Counted from the first letter of the stretch, positions 19,413-29,315 are shown. The stretch is 64,000 nt of DNA from Mesobacillus harenae (GCF_013343715.1 NZ_JABUNR010000012.1:62001-126000); one strand, 5' to 3'. The notes: a model not told the origin generated them from the sequence alone. A program made the numbers and translations.

Positions 19413-20882
19413 TTACCTAATGGCTTTGTGTTCTTTTATGACACGCAGTGATTTTAACTGGTCATCTTCTGGCCCTTGAACAGGAAGCCCTACTTCAATA
19501 TTCTTTTCAATATATAAAAGGTTATCTTTAGTTATAATTTCTCCAGGGATGAAAATTGGGATTCCCGGGGGATAGACCATAACAAACTCTGCAATAATTC
19601 TGCCTTCAGATTCATCAATTGGTACAATTTCAGTTTCTGAGTAAAAGGCGTCACGCGGCGTGAGTGCCAGCAGAGGGATATCCGGCAGCATTACTTGTAT
19701 ATGGACCCTTTCGACGTCACTATGATGCTCGGCTGAAAGCTCTTTTAGGGCGCTAATCAGTATATCAGCCTCTGTATCAGTATCCCCAGGTGTAATTATA
19801 CATAAAATGTTATACAAATCTGAGAGTTCAACTTCAATATTGTATTTTTCACGAAGCCAGTTCTCAACATCATAACCAGTTATGCCTAACTCTTTCACCG
19901 AAACAATAAGCTTCGTTGGGTCATATCCAACTGCTGCTTTAGTTTCAAGAATTTCCTCTCCTACACAATAGAGATTTTCAATATCATTGATTTCAGAGCG
20001 CATGCGCTGGGCAAGAGCTATCGTTTTTCCTATTAGCTCTCTACCTTCAGTGACAAGCCTTCTTCTGGCAACATCAAGTGATGCTAAAAGAAGATAGGAA
20101 GTGGATGTTGTAGTCAGCATGCTAAGGATAGATTGTACCCTTTTTGCAGACACAAGGCCCTCTCTTACATTTAGAATGGAACTCTGTGTCATAGAGCCGC
20201 CAAGTTTATGTACACTGGTTGCAGCCATATCGGCTCCAGCTTGCATAGCGGATAGTGGAAGGTCTTCATGGAAATGAATATGCACACCGTGTGCCTCATC
20301 GACAAGAACTGGAACCTCATAAGAATGGGCAATTTCTACGATCTTTTTCAAATCTGCTGCAACCCCAAAATAAGTTGGATTAATAACAAATACTCCCTTA
20401 GCATCCGGGTGCTGCTCTAAAGCTCTTGCAACTGATTCTGTCGTGATCCCATGTGAAATTCCTAAATCTTCGTCAATTTCAGGGTGTATAAAGATGGGAA
20501 TGGCCCCAGAAAACACTACTGCCGACATAACTGATTTATGAACGTTTCTGGGAACGATTATTTTATCTCCGGGCCCACAAACTGCCATGATCATTGTCAT
20601 GATTGCGCCGCTAGTGCCTTGTACGGAAAAAAATGTATGATCAGCACCAAATGCCTCTGCTGCTAAATCTTGTGCTTCTTTTATCATACTCTTTGGCTGA
20701 TGAAGATCATCGAGTGGTCCAATGTTAATCAAATCAATCGATAGCGCATTTTCACCAATAAATTCTTTGAATTCAGGATCAATTCCTGTGCCTTTTTTGT
20801 GGCCTGGAATGTGAAACTGGACGGGATTTTTTTTTGCGTGCTTAACTAGTCCGCTGAATAGTGGTGTTTCATATTGAGACAA
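19413..20882 (-). CDS. speA: Arginine decarboxylase (Orn/Lys/Arg decarboxylase family)
   Basis: PLP-dependent fold-III decarboxylase of 489 residues. The PLP-binding Lys lies in TSVHKLGGS, with the cofactor Asp-His in LVDEAHGVH, and the C-terminal Orn/Lys/Arg domain follows. In B. subtilis the orthologue at this position is SpeA, which converts arginine to agmatine, the first step of polyamine synthesis. Substrate specificity is taken from gene order; lysine decarboxylases look similar. The TTG start follows AAAGGTG at rather long spacing. It converges on SR1. Confidence 0.88.
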   Translation of the reverse strand: MSQYETPLFSGLVKHAKKNPVQFHIPGHKKGTGIDPEFKEFIGENALSIDLINIGPLDDLHQPKSMIKEAQDLAAEAFGADHTFFSVQGTSGAIMTMIMAVCGPGDKIIVPRNVHKSVMSAVVFSGAIPIFIHPEIDEDLGISHGITTESVARALEQHPDAKGVFVINPTYFGVAADLKKIVEIAHSYEVPVLVDEAHGVHIHFHEDLPLSAMQAGADMAATSVHKLGGSMTQSSILNVREGLVSAKRVQSILSMLTTTSTSYLLLASLDVARRRLVTEGRELIGKTIALAQRMRSEINDIENLYCVGEEILETKAAVGYDPTKLIVSVKELGITGYDVENWLREKYNIEVELSDLYNILCIITPGDTDTEADILISALKELSAEHHSDVERVHIQVMLPDIPLLALTPRDAFYSETEIVPIDESEGRIIAEFVMVYPPGIPIFIPGEIITKDNLLYIEKNIEVGLPVQGPEDDQLKSLRVIKEHKAIR

Positions 20883-21130
20883 CTGCGAATCACACCTTTG
20901 TTAGAAGATAAGAAGTAATAGTTCTAAGCTAAAAATTAGTCAATGAACATTCTAAAACAAGTTGCATTATAGCATTATTCAAAACCTTTGCAAAGAAATT
21001 AGTGCATTCTAATGAATTAGTCTATATCCACCCTTTTAGGCGGACCAATCATTAGTTTACGGATTTAACAGGAAAATAAACAAAAAAGTAGAAATAGTTC
21101 TAGTAAGAGTAAGAAGGGGGTAAACGAAGC

Positions 21131-22093
21131 ATGAAATGGAAGACAAGAGTAACCGAGGCTTTAGATATAAAATACCCAATCATTCAGGGAGGCCTAGCCT
21201 ACCTAGCATATTCTGACCTTGCAGCAGCAGTCTCAAATGCAGGGGGCCTCGGCCAAATTACTGCAATGTCGCTGGCGGATCCAGAAGATCTTAGAAATGA
21301 AATCAGAAGAGTCAGGACTTTGACTGATAAACCGTTTGGAGTCAATTTTGCAGTTGGACAGCAGGGAAGGCCATATGATGAGCATCTTGATATTGCAATA
21401 GAAGAAAATGTACCTGTAATTTCAATGACGGGAGGTAATCCGGCTGCGATTTTTGAAAGGTTAAAAGATACTAACATAAAAAAGCTAGTTCTAGTGGCCG
21501 CAAAACGTCAAGCCCAAAAAGCTGAGCAGCTTGGTGCTGACGCTGTTATGGTCGTCGGACAGGAGGGGGGAGGACATTTAGGGAGAAACGATACAGGAAC
21601 GATGGTATTGATTCCTGGAGTAGTCGATTCAGTAAACATCCCAGTAATTGCATCAGGCGGGATAGGTGATGGGCGAGGCTTGATGGCAGCGCTTGCCTTA
21701 GGTGCTGAGGGAATTGAAATGGGTACTCGGTTCATTGCGACAGAAGAGTGCATTCATGCGAGCAAAATCTACAAGGAAAAAATTCTTTCAGCTACGGAAT
21801 CGGATACGGTCGTTATTAAAAGAACCTTAGGAGCACCGGCGAGGGCCTTGTCAAATGCATGGACTGATAAAATTCTTGAACTAGAAAAGTCTAACCCAGG
21901 CTATGAAGCTTTAAAAACACTAATCAGCGGATCTGCAAATAAACGCTTTATTTATGATGGAGATGAAGAAGAGGGCTTTGCATGGGCTGGTCAAGTGGTT
22001 GGGCTGATAGAAGACGTGCCTACAGTTGAAGAATTAATCAGCCGTATTATTGAGGATGCAGAAAAAATCAGGGAAAATTGGGGAATGGATTAG
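21131..22093 (+). CDS. Nitronate monooxygenase-like flavoprotein
   Basis: FMN-dependent TIM-barrel protein of 320 residues, 2-nitropropane dioxygenase / FabK superfamily. Motifs: YPIIQGGLAYLA near the N-terminus, VGQEGGGHLGR with the conserved His, and ASGGIGDGRGLMAALALGAEGIEMGTRF for phosphate binding. It probably oxidises nitronates such as propionate-3-nitronate. An enoyl-ACP reductase role is less likely from length, but the two are hard to separate by eye. AGAAGGGGG precedes the ATG. It is divergent from speA. Confidence 0.85.
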   Translation: MKWKTRVTEALDIKYPIIQGGLAYLAYSDLAAAVSNAGGLGQITAMSLADPEDLRNEIRRVRTLTDKPFGVNFAVGQQGRPYDEHLDIAIEENVPVISMTGGNPAAIFERLKDTNIKKLVLVAAKRQAQKAEQLGADAVMVVGQEGGGHLGRNDTGTMVLIPGVVDSVNIPVIASGGIGDGRGLMAALALGAEGIEMGTRFIATEECIHASKIYKEKILSATESDTVVIKRTLGAPARALSNAWTDKILELEKSNPGYEALKTLISGSANKRFIYDGDEEEGFAWAGQVVGLIEDVPTVEELISRIIEDAEKIRENWGMD

Positions 22094-22169
22094 AATCAGA
22101 ACATTGCATTCATTTGCAGCAATAGGTAAAATACAAACCAGTATCTATGATAAAAGCAGGTGAATTAGA

Positions 22170-22445
22170 ATGGAATATCAATACCCAATTGACTATTCGT
22201 GGTCTACAGATGAAGTAGTCGATGTGATAAAATTTTTTGAATATGTTGAAAAGGCATATGAAAAGGGTGTAGACCGCGATGAATTTCTAGCAGTGTACCG
22301 CAGGTTTAAAGAGATTATTCCTGGTAAAGCGGATGAGAAGAATATTTGTGGGGAATTTGAAGATATTAGCGGGTACTCCAGCTATCGAACTGTCAAAGCA
22401 GCTAAGGAAGCTGAGGCAGGTAAAAAAATAAAAGTTCGGCGTTAA
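22170..22445 (+). CDS. yktA: UPF0223 family protein YktA
   Basis: Small soluble protein of 91 residues beginning MEYQYPIDYSWSTDEVVDVIKF, typical of UPF0223. It keeps the family's FEDISGYSSYR stretch and a basic C-terminus. No function is established. Order yktA then yktB on the opposite strand, near speA, matches B. subtilis. A 19-bp-stem hairpin follows. Confidence 0.88.
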   Translation: MEYQYPIDYSWSTDEVVDVIKFFEYVEKAYEKGVDRDEFLAVYRRFKEIIPGKADEKNICGEFEDISGYSSYRTVKAAKEAEAGKKIKVRR

Positions 22446-22486
22446 CAAAAGCGCCTGGGTCCAGCAGGGACCCAGGCGCTTTTGTT
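22444..22486. terminator. Bidirectional terminator, yktA and yktB
   Basis: Perfect 19-base stem: AACAAAAGCGCCTGGGTCC, a five-base loop, and its complement ending in GCGCTTTTGTT. It starts at the yktA stop codon. Confidence 0.9.
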
Positions 22487-22500
22487 CTATATTTAAACAA

Positions 22501-23127
22501 TTACTTTAAGCTAAGTTTATAGAGGGGAAGCAAGGTCTTAAATGTACTCTGTATAACCTTCATCAACGCCTCTCCATCGTTTAAAAGCGGATCGAAGGCA
22601 GCAATATGCTGCCCAACAAGAAATTCAGCTTTTTTAACCGATTCAAACCGTTTTAGCGTCTCTTTTAAACCTTTTTCACCAAGAGAGTCCATTGGCTGGG
22701 CATCTTTTTTCATGTGATCCTGTGATATAACATAATCTGGTTGAATTGTGTGATTTACCTCATCAAAATGGTTTAAAAATTTGGAAGCTATTTCAGATTT
22801 GTTAGGCAGTTCGTAGATAAAAGCAAGCCAGATAAAAAGATGATCATCAAACAATCCGACCTGAAAGTGCGGGTGTTTTTTATAACCGCGTTTGTCATGG
22901 CATATGGCCATCCAAGTATCTTTAGGAGGGTTAACTGTACGTCTGGCATGCTTCGCAATGTGGAGGTTCATTTCGTTACCTGTTAAGATTTCCATTTCCT
23001 GTGTTATCGATTGTCCAATCTGCTCGAACTTAGGCCTAATCCTTGTTCTGATGGCTTCCATTCTTTCATCTAGACCATCAATTTTAAACGTATCGAAATC
23101 ATTTTGAGTAAAACCATTAAATTGCAT
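22501..23127 (-). CDS. yktB: UPF0637 family protein YktB
   Basis: Soluble protein of 208 residues opening MQFNGFTQNDFDTFKIDGLD, with IAKHARRTVNPPKDTWMAI in the middle; I recognise UPF0637 (YktB). It is probably DNA/RNA-independent and cytoplasmic, but no activity is known. GAAAGGAAAT precedes the ATG. It is transcribed alone toward yktA. Confidence 0.85.
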   Translation of the reverse strand: MQFNGFTQNDFDTFKIDGLDERMEAIRTRIRPKFEQIGQSITQEMEILTGNEMNLHIAKHARRTVNPPKDTWMAICHDKRGYKKHPHFQVGLFDDHLFIWLAFIYELPNKSEIASKFLNHFDEVNHTIQPDYVISQDHMKKDAQPMDSLGEKGLKETLKRFESVKKAEFLVGQHIAAFDPLLNDGEALMKVIQSTFKTLLPLYKLSLK

Positions 23128-23558
23128 GTGCCCATTTCCTTTCTAATGCGTTTTATATGTTTAGAGAGGGGGTATAAATTAAGCAACAGAATAAATAAAT
23201 ATCAGGTGCTTTCTACCTCCCATGTCTTATTGCCGATTATAAGCTAGGTGTAATGGTCCAACTGCCGTTGACCGACGGTAACTCTCCAGTTCGAAATTCT
23301 CGACCGTTGAGCCGAAATTGTATGAGGATGGAGAACCCCACCTATAAGAATTTTCAGCCCAGCTTAAATCACGATGATCAATCACGGATTAATATTCCTA
23401 TGACGAATATTGTAACAAATTGATCGTAATTAATGAAACATGAAGAATCGGACGATAAAAAACATGGGTTAACACACAAATTTGTTGCACGAACGACTTT
23501 CGGCTCATACTATGATAATAAAATTATCTGAAAATTCTAAGGAAGGGGTGTATTGTCC
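23128..23558. other. Divergent intergenic region yktB / small ORF
   Basis: About 430 bases. It contains a short GC-rich imperfect palindrome (CCGT / ACGG around 23266-23279) and otherwise AT-rich promoter-like DNA. I see no gene, repeat-family copy or known RNA motif. Confidence 0.4.
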
Positions 23559-23753
23559 GTGAAACAACTAATTAATTCTACTCGCAAAAGGGCTGGGGAA
23601 AAACAAAGGACAGCGGTATTACGGCTGGAAATGGATTATGAACTAGCTACCCTTTTTGAAGCGATGAATCAATCTGATAAAAACAAACAGAAGGAATGTA
23701 AGCAAAAGCTTGAGAGAATTAGACAGGAGCTGTTAAGGTTAAAAGCTCTGTAG
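23559..23753 (+). CDS. Small charged protein (YkzI position)
   Basis: Protein of 64 residues, rich in Lys, Arg and Glu and almost entirely helical. GTG 23559 is preferred to TTG 23553 because AAGGGGTG is then eight bases away. Position before suhB suggests B. subtilis ykzI, but I cannot confirm homology by eye. Function unknown. Confidence 0.6.
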   Translation: MKQLINSTRKRAGEKQRTAVLRLEMDYELATLFEAMNQSDKNKQKECKQKLERIRQELLRLKAL

Positions 23754-24066
23754 ATCTGAAATAAGCAATAGATAAAGGATTATAATAAAAATGAAAAAAC
23801 ACCAGTTGAATGACACGTAGAACGAACTCCTGACTGCTGCAGGGAGTTCGTTTATTTTATCTGGTATTTTAGCTTTGAGGCCAGGTTACACCCATCTTAC
23901 ATATTAGCAACTAGAATCAATTTATATGGTTCAGAATGAAATTAAAACAAAGCGGGGAAGGATATTACTTGAAGCAAGAGGACAAATCCTATACTCTTGT
24001 TTTAATACTTAAATTTGGCTAATACTGGTTTAGATTGTAAGACTTTTTCCGATTGGAGGATAAGAA
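23754..24066. other. Intergenic region before suhB
   Basis: 313 bases. It holds a terminator hairpin at 23821-23857 and an AT-rich suhB upstream stretch; nothing else seen. Confidence 0.5.
23821..23857 (+). terminator. Terminator downstream of the 64-residue ORF
   Basis: CGAACTCC and GGAGTTCG arms with a 12-base loop, followed by a T-rich tail. Confidence 0.75.
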
Positions 24067-24870
24067 ATGGCTAATAATTGGGAAGAAATTGATACATATG
24101 CAAAAGTTTGGATAAAGGAGGCTGGTGAGAGAATAAGGGCTTCTTTTCCGAAAACTCTAAATGTTCACGCGAAGTCAAATCCCAATGATTTAGTGACAGA
24201 AATTGACCAGCAAACTGAACAATTTTTTATAGAAAAGATAAGAGGAAATTACCCTGATCACCGAATTCTTGGTGAAGAAGGATTTGGTGACAACATTGAT
24301 CAAGATTCAGGAGTCATTTGGATTATAGACCCAATTGATGGAACAATGAATTTTGTGCATCAGCAGAGAAACTTCGCTATTTCTATCGGAATATACGAAA
24401 ACGGCAAAGGGAAGATTGGCCTCATCTATGATGTGGTTCATGATGAACTTTACCATGTGAGAACAGGGAATGGCGTTTATTTAAACGATAGAAAGCTTCC
24501 GGCCCTCAATAAAGCGGCCGTACCTGAAGCCATTTTGGCACTTAATGCAACTTGGGTTGTTGAAAATAAACGAATTAATCATGAACTTCTTATCCCATTG
24601 GTTCAGAAAGTCCGTGGTACACGTTCGTATGGATCTGCGGCCTTGGAGATGGTTTATGTCGCTACTGGAAGAATTGATGCCTATATCAGCCTTCGTCTTG
24701 CACCGTGGGATTATGCGGCCGGAATCCTAATGGTCGAAGAGCTTGGCGGTCAGGCGACCACGCTAAGAGGAGATAAGCTAGATATAATAAATGGCAGTTC
24801 AGTGTTTGTCTCAAAGCCAGGCCTGCATCAGGAAATCATGCGAAATTATCTAAAAGATGGAAAATGGTGA
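24067..24870 (+). CDS. suhB: Inositol monophosphatase family protein
   Basis: Mg-dependent, Li-sensitive phosphatase fold, 267 residues. Motifs: GEEGFGD, WIIDPIDGTMNFVH (metal-binding Asp residues) and APWDYAAG. B. subtilis YktC at this position is an inositol-1-monophosphatase; related enzymes also act on other sugar phosphates. GATTGGAGGA precedes the ATG. The last bases overlap the following acetyltransferase gene by 7 nt, indicating translational coupling. Confidence 0.9.
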   Translation: MANNWEEIDTYAKVWIKEAGERIRASFPKTLNVHAKSNPNDLVTEIDQQTEQFFIEKIRGNYPDHRILGEEGFGDNIDQDSGVIWIIDPIDGTMNFVHQQRNFAISIGIYENGKGKIGLIYDVVHDELYHVRTGNGVYLNDRKLPALNKAAVPEAILALNATWVVENKRINHELLIPLVQKVRGTRSYGSAALEMVYVATGRIDAYISLRLAPWDYAAGILMVEELGGQATTLRGDKLDIINGSSVFVSKPGLHQEIMRNYLKDGKW

Positions 24871-25325
24871 CCCTTACAAGCAGAGCAATGATTACTGAAG
24901 ATCTCCCGTTTTTTGAGCAGCTGGTTTCAGAGAGCCAGACGTGGGAAGAGTTAGAGTTAACTGGCCTAACACTGGCAGAATATATAAGTCACACTCAGCA
25001 TCCAGCCGGCCGATGGAGAATTTGGGAAGCAGAAGGTAAGCAAGTTGCGATTACCTTTGATGTGAAAAGCGCACCATCAAACCAGAAGCCATGGCTTGGT
25101 ACCATCCTAGTCGCCAAAGAAGCTAGAAGAACAGGGCTTGCCCGCAGGATTATTGATGCTATAAGCACAGAGCTATTGCTTCTGAATGAAAAGGTTTTGT
25201 TCACTGGCTTCCCGGCAGAACAAGATGCATGGCGGAATTTTCTTTCATATTGCGGATTTGAGCAATTTAAACTTGAATCATCAGAAGGAAGAGAATACCT
25301 AATAATGATTCGGCCATTGGAATAA
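24864..25325 (+). CDS. GNAT-family acetyltransferase
   Basis: Acetyltransferase of 153 residues. The acetyl-CoA motif lies near residues 72-95 (LGTILVAKEARRTGLARRIIDAI, a variant of the R/QxxGxG/A signature). The N-terminal acceptor-side strands are conserved. The substrate cannot be told. It starts within the suhB stop region and shares its transcript; a terminator follows. Confidence 0.82.
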   Translation: MVTLTSRAMITEDLPFFEQLVSESQTWEELELTGLTLAEYISHTQHPAGRWRIWEAEGKQVAITFDVKSAPSNQKPWLGTILVAKEARRTGLARRIIDAISTELLLLNEKVLFTGFPAEQDAWRNFLSYCGFEQFKLESSEGREYLIMIRPLE

Positions 25326-25327
25326 AT

Positions 25328-25364
25328 AAAACAAGTCTGCTGAAATCCGGCAGACTTGTTTTAT
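25328..25364. terminator. Bidirectional terminator
   Basis: AAAACAAGTCTGC and GCAGACTTGTTTT, perfect 13-base arms, between the GNAT gene and ylaF. Confidence 0.85.
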
Positions 25365-25383
25365 GTTTATCGACTATATTCTT

Positions 25384-25569
25384 TTATAAACGGCCCGCTT
25401 CTCGCATTTTCTTTTTTGTTTTAAAACCATAGCCCATCACTGCAATTAAAGCAACAATGCTGGCCAACGCTCCTAGAAAGCTTCTCTCACCAATGGAAAC
25501 GCCAATTCCCATTATGCTAACAGCTGCAGCAATTGCCAAAAATAAAAACACCCATTTTATTTCTTTCAT
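25384..25569 (-). CDS. ylaF: Small membrane protein YlaF (DUF5325)
   Basis: Protein of 61 residues with two transmembrane helices (about 5-23 and 31-47) and a basic C-terminal tail. Size, topology and location beside typA match YlaF (DUF5325). AAAGGGGGAT precedes the ATG. Function unknown. Confidence 0.75.
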   Translation of the reverse strand: MKEIKWVFLFLAIAAAVSIMGIGVSIGERSFLGALASIVALIAVMGYGFKTKKKMREAGRL

Positions 25570-25769
25570 GGTGATCCCCCTTTCAAAATCCTGATATAAA
25601 AAGGCTGAAGCCTCAAGAAAATTCGTTTAAATTAACAAAAAACATACAGGATAACTATATTGTACATAAAATGCTATTAGGTTTCTACTGTAAATGTGTT
25701 ATAATAATTTAGTTGTATAATAACACTAATAAAAAAACTTTAGATAGACTAAAGGCAGGAGTGACTTTT

Positions 25770-27605
25770 TTGAAGTTAAGAGAAGATATTCGAAATATAG
25801 CTATTATTGCACACGTTGACCACGGAAAAACGACATTGGTGGATCAACTCCTTAAGCAGTCGGGTACATTCCGCATGAATGAACATGTTGAAGAACGTGC
25901 TATGGACTCTAACGATATCGAGAGAGAACGCGGGATTACGATCCTTGCTAAGAACACAGCTATTCAATATAAAGATACTAGAATTAACATACTTGACACA
26001 CCTGGACACGCTGACTTTGGCGGTGAGGTGGAACGCATCATGAAAATGGTTGATGGTGTTCTATTAGTGGTTGATGCTTACGAAGGCTGTATGCCTCAAA
26101 CAAGGTTTGTTCTTAAGAAGGCACTTGAACAAAATCTAACACCAATTGTTGTTGTTAATAAGATTGACCGTGATTCAGCTCGTCCTGAGGAAGTTATTGA
26201 TGAAGTCCTGGATTTATTTATCGAGCTTGGTGCAAATGAAGACCAGCTTGAATTCCCTGTTGTATATGCATCTGCGATTAACGGTACAGCGAGCTTGGAT
26301 CCTGCCCAGCAGGATGAAAACATGCAGTCTCTTTATGAGTCTATTGTTGACCATATTCCGTCGCCTGTTGATAACCGTGAGGAGCCGCTTCAGTTCCAGG
26401 TTGCTTTACTTGACTACAATGACTATGTAGGCAGAATCGGAATTGGCCGTGTGTTCCGCGGAACAATGAAAGTTGGCCAGCAAGTTGCTCTAATGAAACT
26501 TGACGGGTCTGTAAAACAATTCAGGGTAACGAAAATTTTTGGTTTCTTTGGATTAAAGCGCCTGGAAATACAAGAAGCAGTAGCTGGTGACTTAATTGCC
26601 GTTTCAGGAATGGAAGCAATTAACGTCGGTGAAACTGTTTGCCCAGTAGAGCATCAGGATGCCCTTCCTGTGTTAAGAATTGATGAGCCAACCTTGCAAA
26701 TGACGTTCCTTGTTAACAACAGTCCTTTTGCTGGAAGGGAAGGGAAGTTTTTAACATCAAGGAAAGTAGAAGAAAGACTTAGAGCACAGCTTGAGACAGA
26801 TGTGAGCTTGCGAGTTGAAAATACTGACTCTCCCGATGCTTGGATTGTATCAGGTCGTGGAGAACTGCATCTTTCCATTTTAATTGAGAATATGCGCCGT
26901 GAAGGATATGAATTACAAGTATCAAAACCAGAAGTTATTGTTAGGGTTATTGATGGAGTAAAATGTGAACCGGTAGAGCGAGTTCAAATTGATGTTCCAG
27001 AAGAACATACGGGATCTGTTATGGAGTCAATTGGGGCGCGTAAAGGTGAAATGCTCGATATGATCAATAATGGAAGTGGACAAGTTCGGTTAATCTTTAA
27101 TGTCCCAGCACGTGGGTTAATTGGTTACACAACAGAATTTTTAACACTTACACGGGGATATGGCATTATCAATCACACGTTCGACAGCTACCAGCCAATG
27201 CAGCCTGGACAAGTTGGAGGCAGACGCCAAGGTGTTCTTGTTTCAATGGAGTCAGGTAAAACTTCAACATACGGAATTATGCAGGTTGAAGACCGTGGTA
27301 CAATCTTCCTCGAGCCAGGAACAGAGATTTACGAGGGAATGATTGTTGGTGAGCATACACGTGAAAATGACATTACGGTTAATATCACTAAAGTCAAGCA
27401 AGCAACAAATATCCGTTCAGCTAACAAAGATCAAACATCTACAATTAAAAAGCCGAGGATCATGTCTCTTGAGGAAGCACTTGAGTACTTGAACGAAGAC
27501 GAATATTGTGAAGTAACACCTGAATCAATTCGTTTACGTAAAAAAATCCTTGAAAAAAATGAACGTGAAAGAGTTACGAAGAAAAAGAAAATTGCAGAAA
27601 ATTAA
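25770..27605 (+). CDS. typA: Ribosome-associated GTPase TypA/BipA
   Basis: Translational GTPase of 611 residues needed for stress or low-temperature ribosome function. G1 AHVDHGKTT, switch region RERGITI, G3 DTPGH and G4 NKID are all present, followed by domain II, EF-G-like domains III and V, and the TypA-specific C-terminal domain ([10 protein letters not shown]). The TTG at 25770 gives the expected N-terminus [12 protein letters not shown] and has AGGAG eight bases away. An upstream TTG at 25713 overlaps TATAAT-like sequence and lacks a ribosome site. Confidence 0.95.
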   Translation: MKLREDIRNIAIIAHVDHGKTTLVDQLLKQSGTFRMNEHVEERAMDSNDIERERGITILAKNTAIQYKDTRINILDTPGHADFGGEVERIMKMVDGVLLVVDAYEGCMPQTRFVLKKALEQNLTPIVVVNKIDRDSARPEEVIDEVLDLFIELGANEDQLEFPVVYASAINGTASLDPAQQDENMQSLYESIVDHIPSPVDNREEPLQFQVALLDYNDYVGRIGIGRVFRGTMKVGQQVALMKLDGSVKQFRVTKIFGFFGLKRLEIQEAVAGDLIAVSGMEAINVGETVCPVEHQDALPVLRIDEPTLQMTFLVNNSPFAGREGKFLTSRKVEERLRAQLETDVSLRVENTDSPDAWIVSGRGELHLSILIENMRREGYELQVSKPEVIVRVIDGVKCEPVERVQIDVPEEHTGSVMESIGARKGEMLDMINNGSGQVRLIFNVPARGLIGYTTEFLTLTRGYGIINHTFDSYQPMQPGQVGGRRQGVLVSMESGKTSTYGIMQVEDRGTIFLEPGTEIYEGMIVGEHTRENDITVNITKVKQATNIRSANKDQTSTIKKPRIMSLEEALEYLNEDEYCEVTPESIRLRKKILEKNERERVTKKKKIAEN

Positions 27606-27618
27606 TTAAGAGGGGATT

Positions 27619-27942
27619 ATGAGTATGGATGTAAGTGAAAGATTATCATTTTTTGCAGCGCTCTTTAGAGTGGACGAAAACCCCGCTATGGGGATGTGGC
27701 TTCTGTATATCACGATTATATTGTTAAGTATCGTAGTATATAAGCTTGGCTTTGCAAAGAAGCTTCCACTTTTCCAAACCATTCTCATTTATATCTTTTT
27801 GATTCTGGGCTGTACAGTCCTGACTTTCCTGGGAGTCTTTCTCCCAGTTGCGGAAGGTCTTATCGTAGCGGCACTAATTTTGATCATCTACAAAATTCGG
27901 CTGCATCAGCAAAAAAAACAGGACGCAGCTAATCTCGAATAG
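27619..27942 (+). CDS. ylaH: YlaH-like membrane protein
   Basis: Protein of 107 residues with an N-terminal amphipathic region and three hydrophobic helices (about 28-44, 52-70, 74-92), ending in a Lys/Gln tail. Pattern and position behind typA fit YlaH. GAGGGG precedes the ATG, 13 bases after the typA stop, so it is in the typA operon. Function unknown. Confidence 0.82.
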   Translation: MSMDVSERLSFFAALFRVDENPAMGMWLLYITIILLSIVVYKLGFAKKLPLFQTILIYIFLILGCTVLTFLGVFLPVAEGLIVAALILIIYKIRLHQQKKQDAANLE

Positions 27943-27953
27943 CGGGGGTCATT

Positions 27954-28244
27954 GTGAAATCTTTACAGGATGTCATATACAACTGGTTAACAATTAAGGT
28001 AGTTTGCGATGCAAGACCAGAAGATACGGCCGCCAGGGATACTATGGAGCTTTTTGAGGGCATGTTAAAGGATGACCATGGACTTAGCGACATCGTAATC
28101 ACGATTGAGGATGAAATGTACTATGTTTCTTTCGTAAAAGACGGCGAACAGAAGAAGCAGCGCTTTCCTCGTGAATTGATCGATATCATGCTCAATCAAA
28201 TAAACGAAGAACCAGAAAAATTCAGCAACTATCCTGAGAACTAA
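27954..28244 (+). CDS. Conserved hypothetical, soluble
   Basis: Acidic soluble protein of 96 residues starting at GTG 27954, 11 bases after ylaH. It has alternating helix and strand (ITIEDEMYYVSFVKDG). I do not recognise the family. It is the last gene of the typA-ylaH transcript before a terminator. Confidence 0.7.
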   Translation: MKSLQDVIYNWLTIKVVCDARPEDTAARDTMELFEGMLKDDHGLSDIVITIEDEMYYVSFVKDGEQKKQRFPRELIDIMLNQINEEPEKFSNYPEN

Positions 28245-28291
28245 AAAACGTCTTATTGGGTTCAGTTTTCAAATAGCTAAATTAGCACACC

Positions 28292-28334
28292 AATAAGCAG
28301 TCTATTCGTAACTGAATTAGACTGCTTATTTTTG
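28292..28334 (+). terminator. Terminator of the typA-ylaH operon
   Basis: AATAAGCAGTCTA (28292-28304) and TAGACTGCTTATT (28318-28330), a perfect 13-base stem followed by TTTTG. Confidence 0.85.
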
Positions 28335-29067
28335 TTGATATTTATTGGTTCTTTCATAAAATGAACGGTGAAAATTGTGTCCTGAAAAATGATATTCATA
28401 CTATTAGGGGTTTTAGTTATGGAAGAGTTGGCGATGTTGTTAATGGTTTACAGGGTGGCGGATAAATAAAAACATTCTTTCTATCCTTAATTCATTAACC
28501 AGTAAAATAAGCGGAGATTTTCCCGTTATACTGCAGAATAGAGCTTGGTTCTGGATTTATAAGCGGAAATTTTCCCGTTAAGTAGGGCAAAACGATCGAC
28601 TTTCATGTTTTTGGAGTAAATAGGCGTAATCTCTCCCTCTATTTAGCTATATTTTTGTGCTTTTTCTAAAATAAGAGGAATTTCTCAGCTTATTTATCAA
28701 CCATGCAGATTCCCCCCCTCGGGCCTGTGCAAATCCGCTCTTTTATGGTTTGGGTTGAGCAGAATATTGAAAAAGAGGGTGCATCCCTAATAACCAAGGA
28801 AAAAATTAGTTGAAAATTTTTTATGGTAAAGAATTAGGTGGTATAGTGCAGGAGTTGTTTACATGAATGATGTTATCATTATCCTGCTTTGTAAATTAGT
28901 TACAATATTAGCTTACTCCACTAACGAGTAGCTATTTTTGAAGAATCAGGAATCGCTAATGGACTACTGGGTGCTTTATCTTCCATAAGATTGGTAAAAA
29001 AAATGCTTGGATATGCTCCAAGCAGTAGTGCGGATTACTTTTAGAATTCCTAACTTCAAAACAGAAT
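28335..29067. other. Gene-free stretch between convergent genes
   Basis: About 730 bases with no credible gene. It holds a palindromic array (28506-28700). A 22-codon frame at 28863-28931 has AGGAG ahead of it, but I do not accept it as a gene. Confidence 0.5.
28506..28700. repeat. Array of four imperfect palindromic units
   Basis: Four related units with the core ATAAGCGGARATTTTCCCGTTA (first two) and diverged forms near 28621 and 28670. Cores start at 28511, 28563, 28624 and 28675 (spacing 52, 61, 51). Each is an imperfect inverted repeat, for example AATAAG...CTTATT in the fourth. Confidence 0.6.
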
Positions 29068-29312
29068 CCGCTTTCTTGTCTAGCTGCGCCTCCTAGAAAC
29101 TCGGCAAACTTCAGCTCCTCCGGCAGAAGCAAAGAACGCTTCTTGGTCGGAGCCTCCAGTTTGCTCGTTTCTGGGCAGTCGGCTCCGCTTTTCTTGTCTA
29201 GCTGCGCCTCCTAGCATCTCGAGTCGCTTCGGTCCTGATGATGAAGTCAAAGAGCGACTTCCTCTTCAGGCCCTCCAGCGCTGGTCGATGCTGGCAGTCG
29301 GCTCCGCTTTTG
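29068..29312 (-). repeat. Modular hairpin repeat, copy 2 (modules A and B, minus strand)
   Basis: Same A-then-B order as copies 1 and 3 when read on the minus strand. Module A arms: AGCATC (29213-29218) / GATGCT (29287-29292) and CCTG (29234-29237) / CAGG (29267-29270). Module B arms: AGAAAC (29095-29100) / GTTTCT (29167-29172), GCAAACT (29104-29110) / AGTTTGC (29158-29164), GCTCC (29114-29118) / GGAGC (29149-29153). Confidence 0.85.
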
Positions 29313-29315
29313 TTT

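Noticed and set aside
23266..23320. GC-rich imperfect palindrome upstream of the 64-residue ORF
   Set aside because: Short, with competing pairings and no match to repeat families in the window; not enough to call an operator or RNA.
28506..28700. Possible CRISPR array
   Set aside because: Units are imperfect palindromes that diverge quickly, spacing is uneven and there are no cas genes.
28863..28931. 22-codon hydrophobic frame with AGGAG ahead
   Set aside because: No clear promoter with correct spacing, no terminator and no recognisable family; chance is likely in 700 bases of AT-rich DNA.
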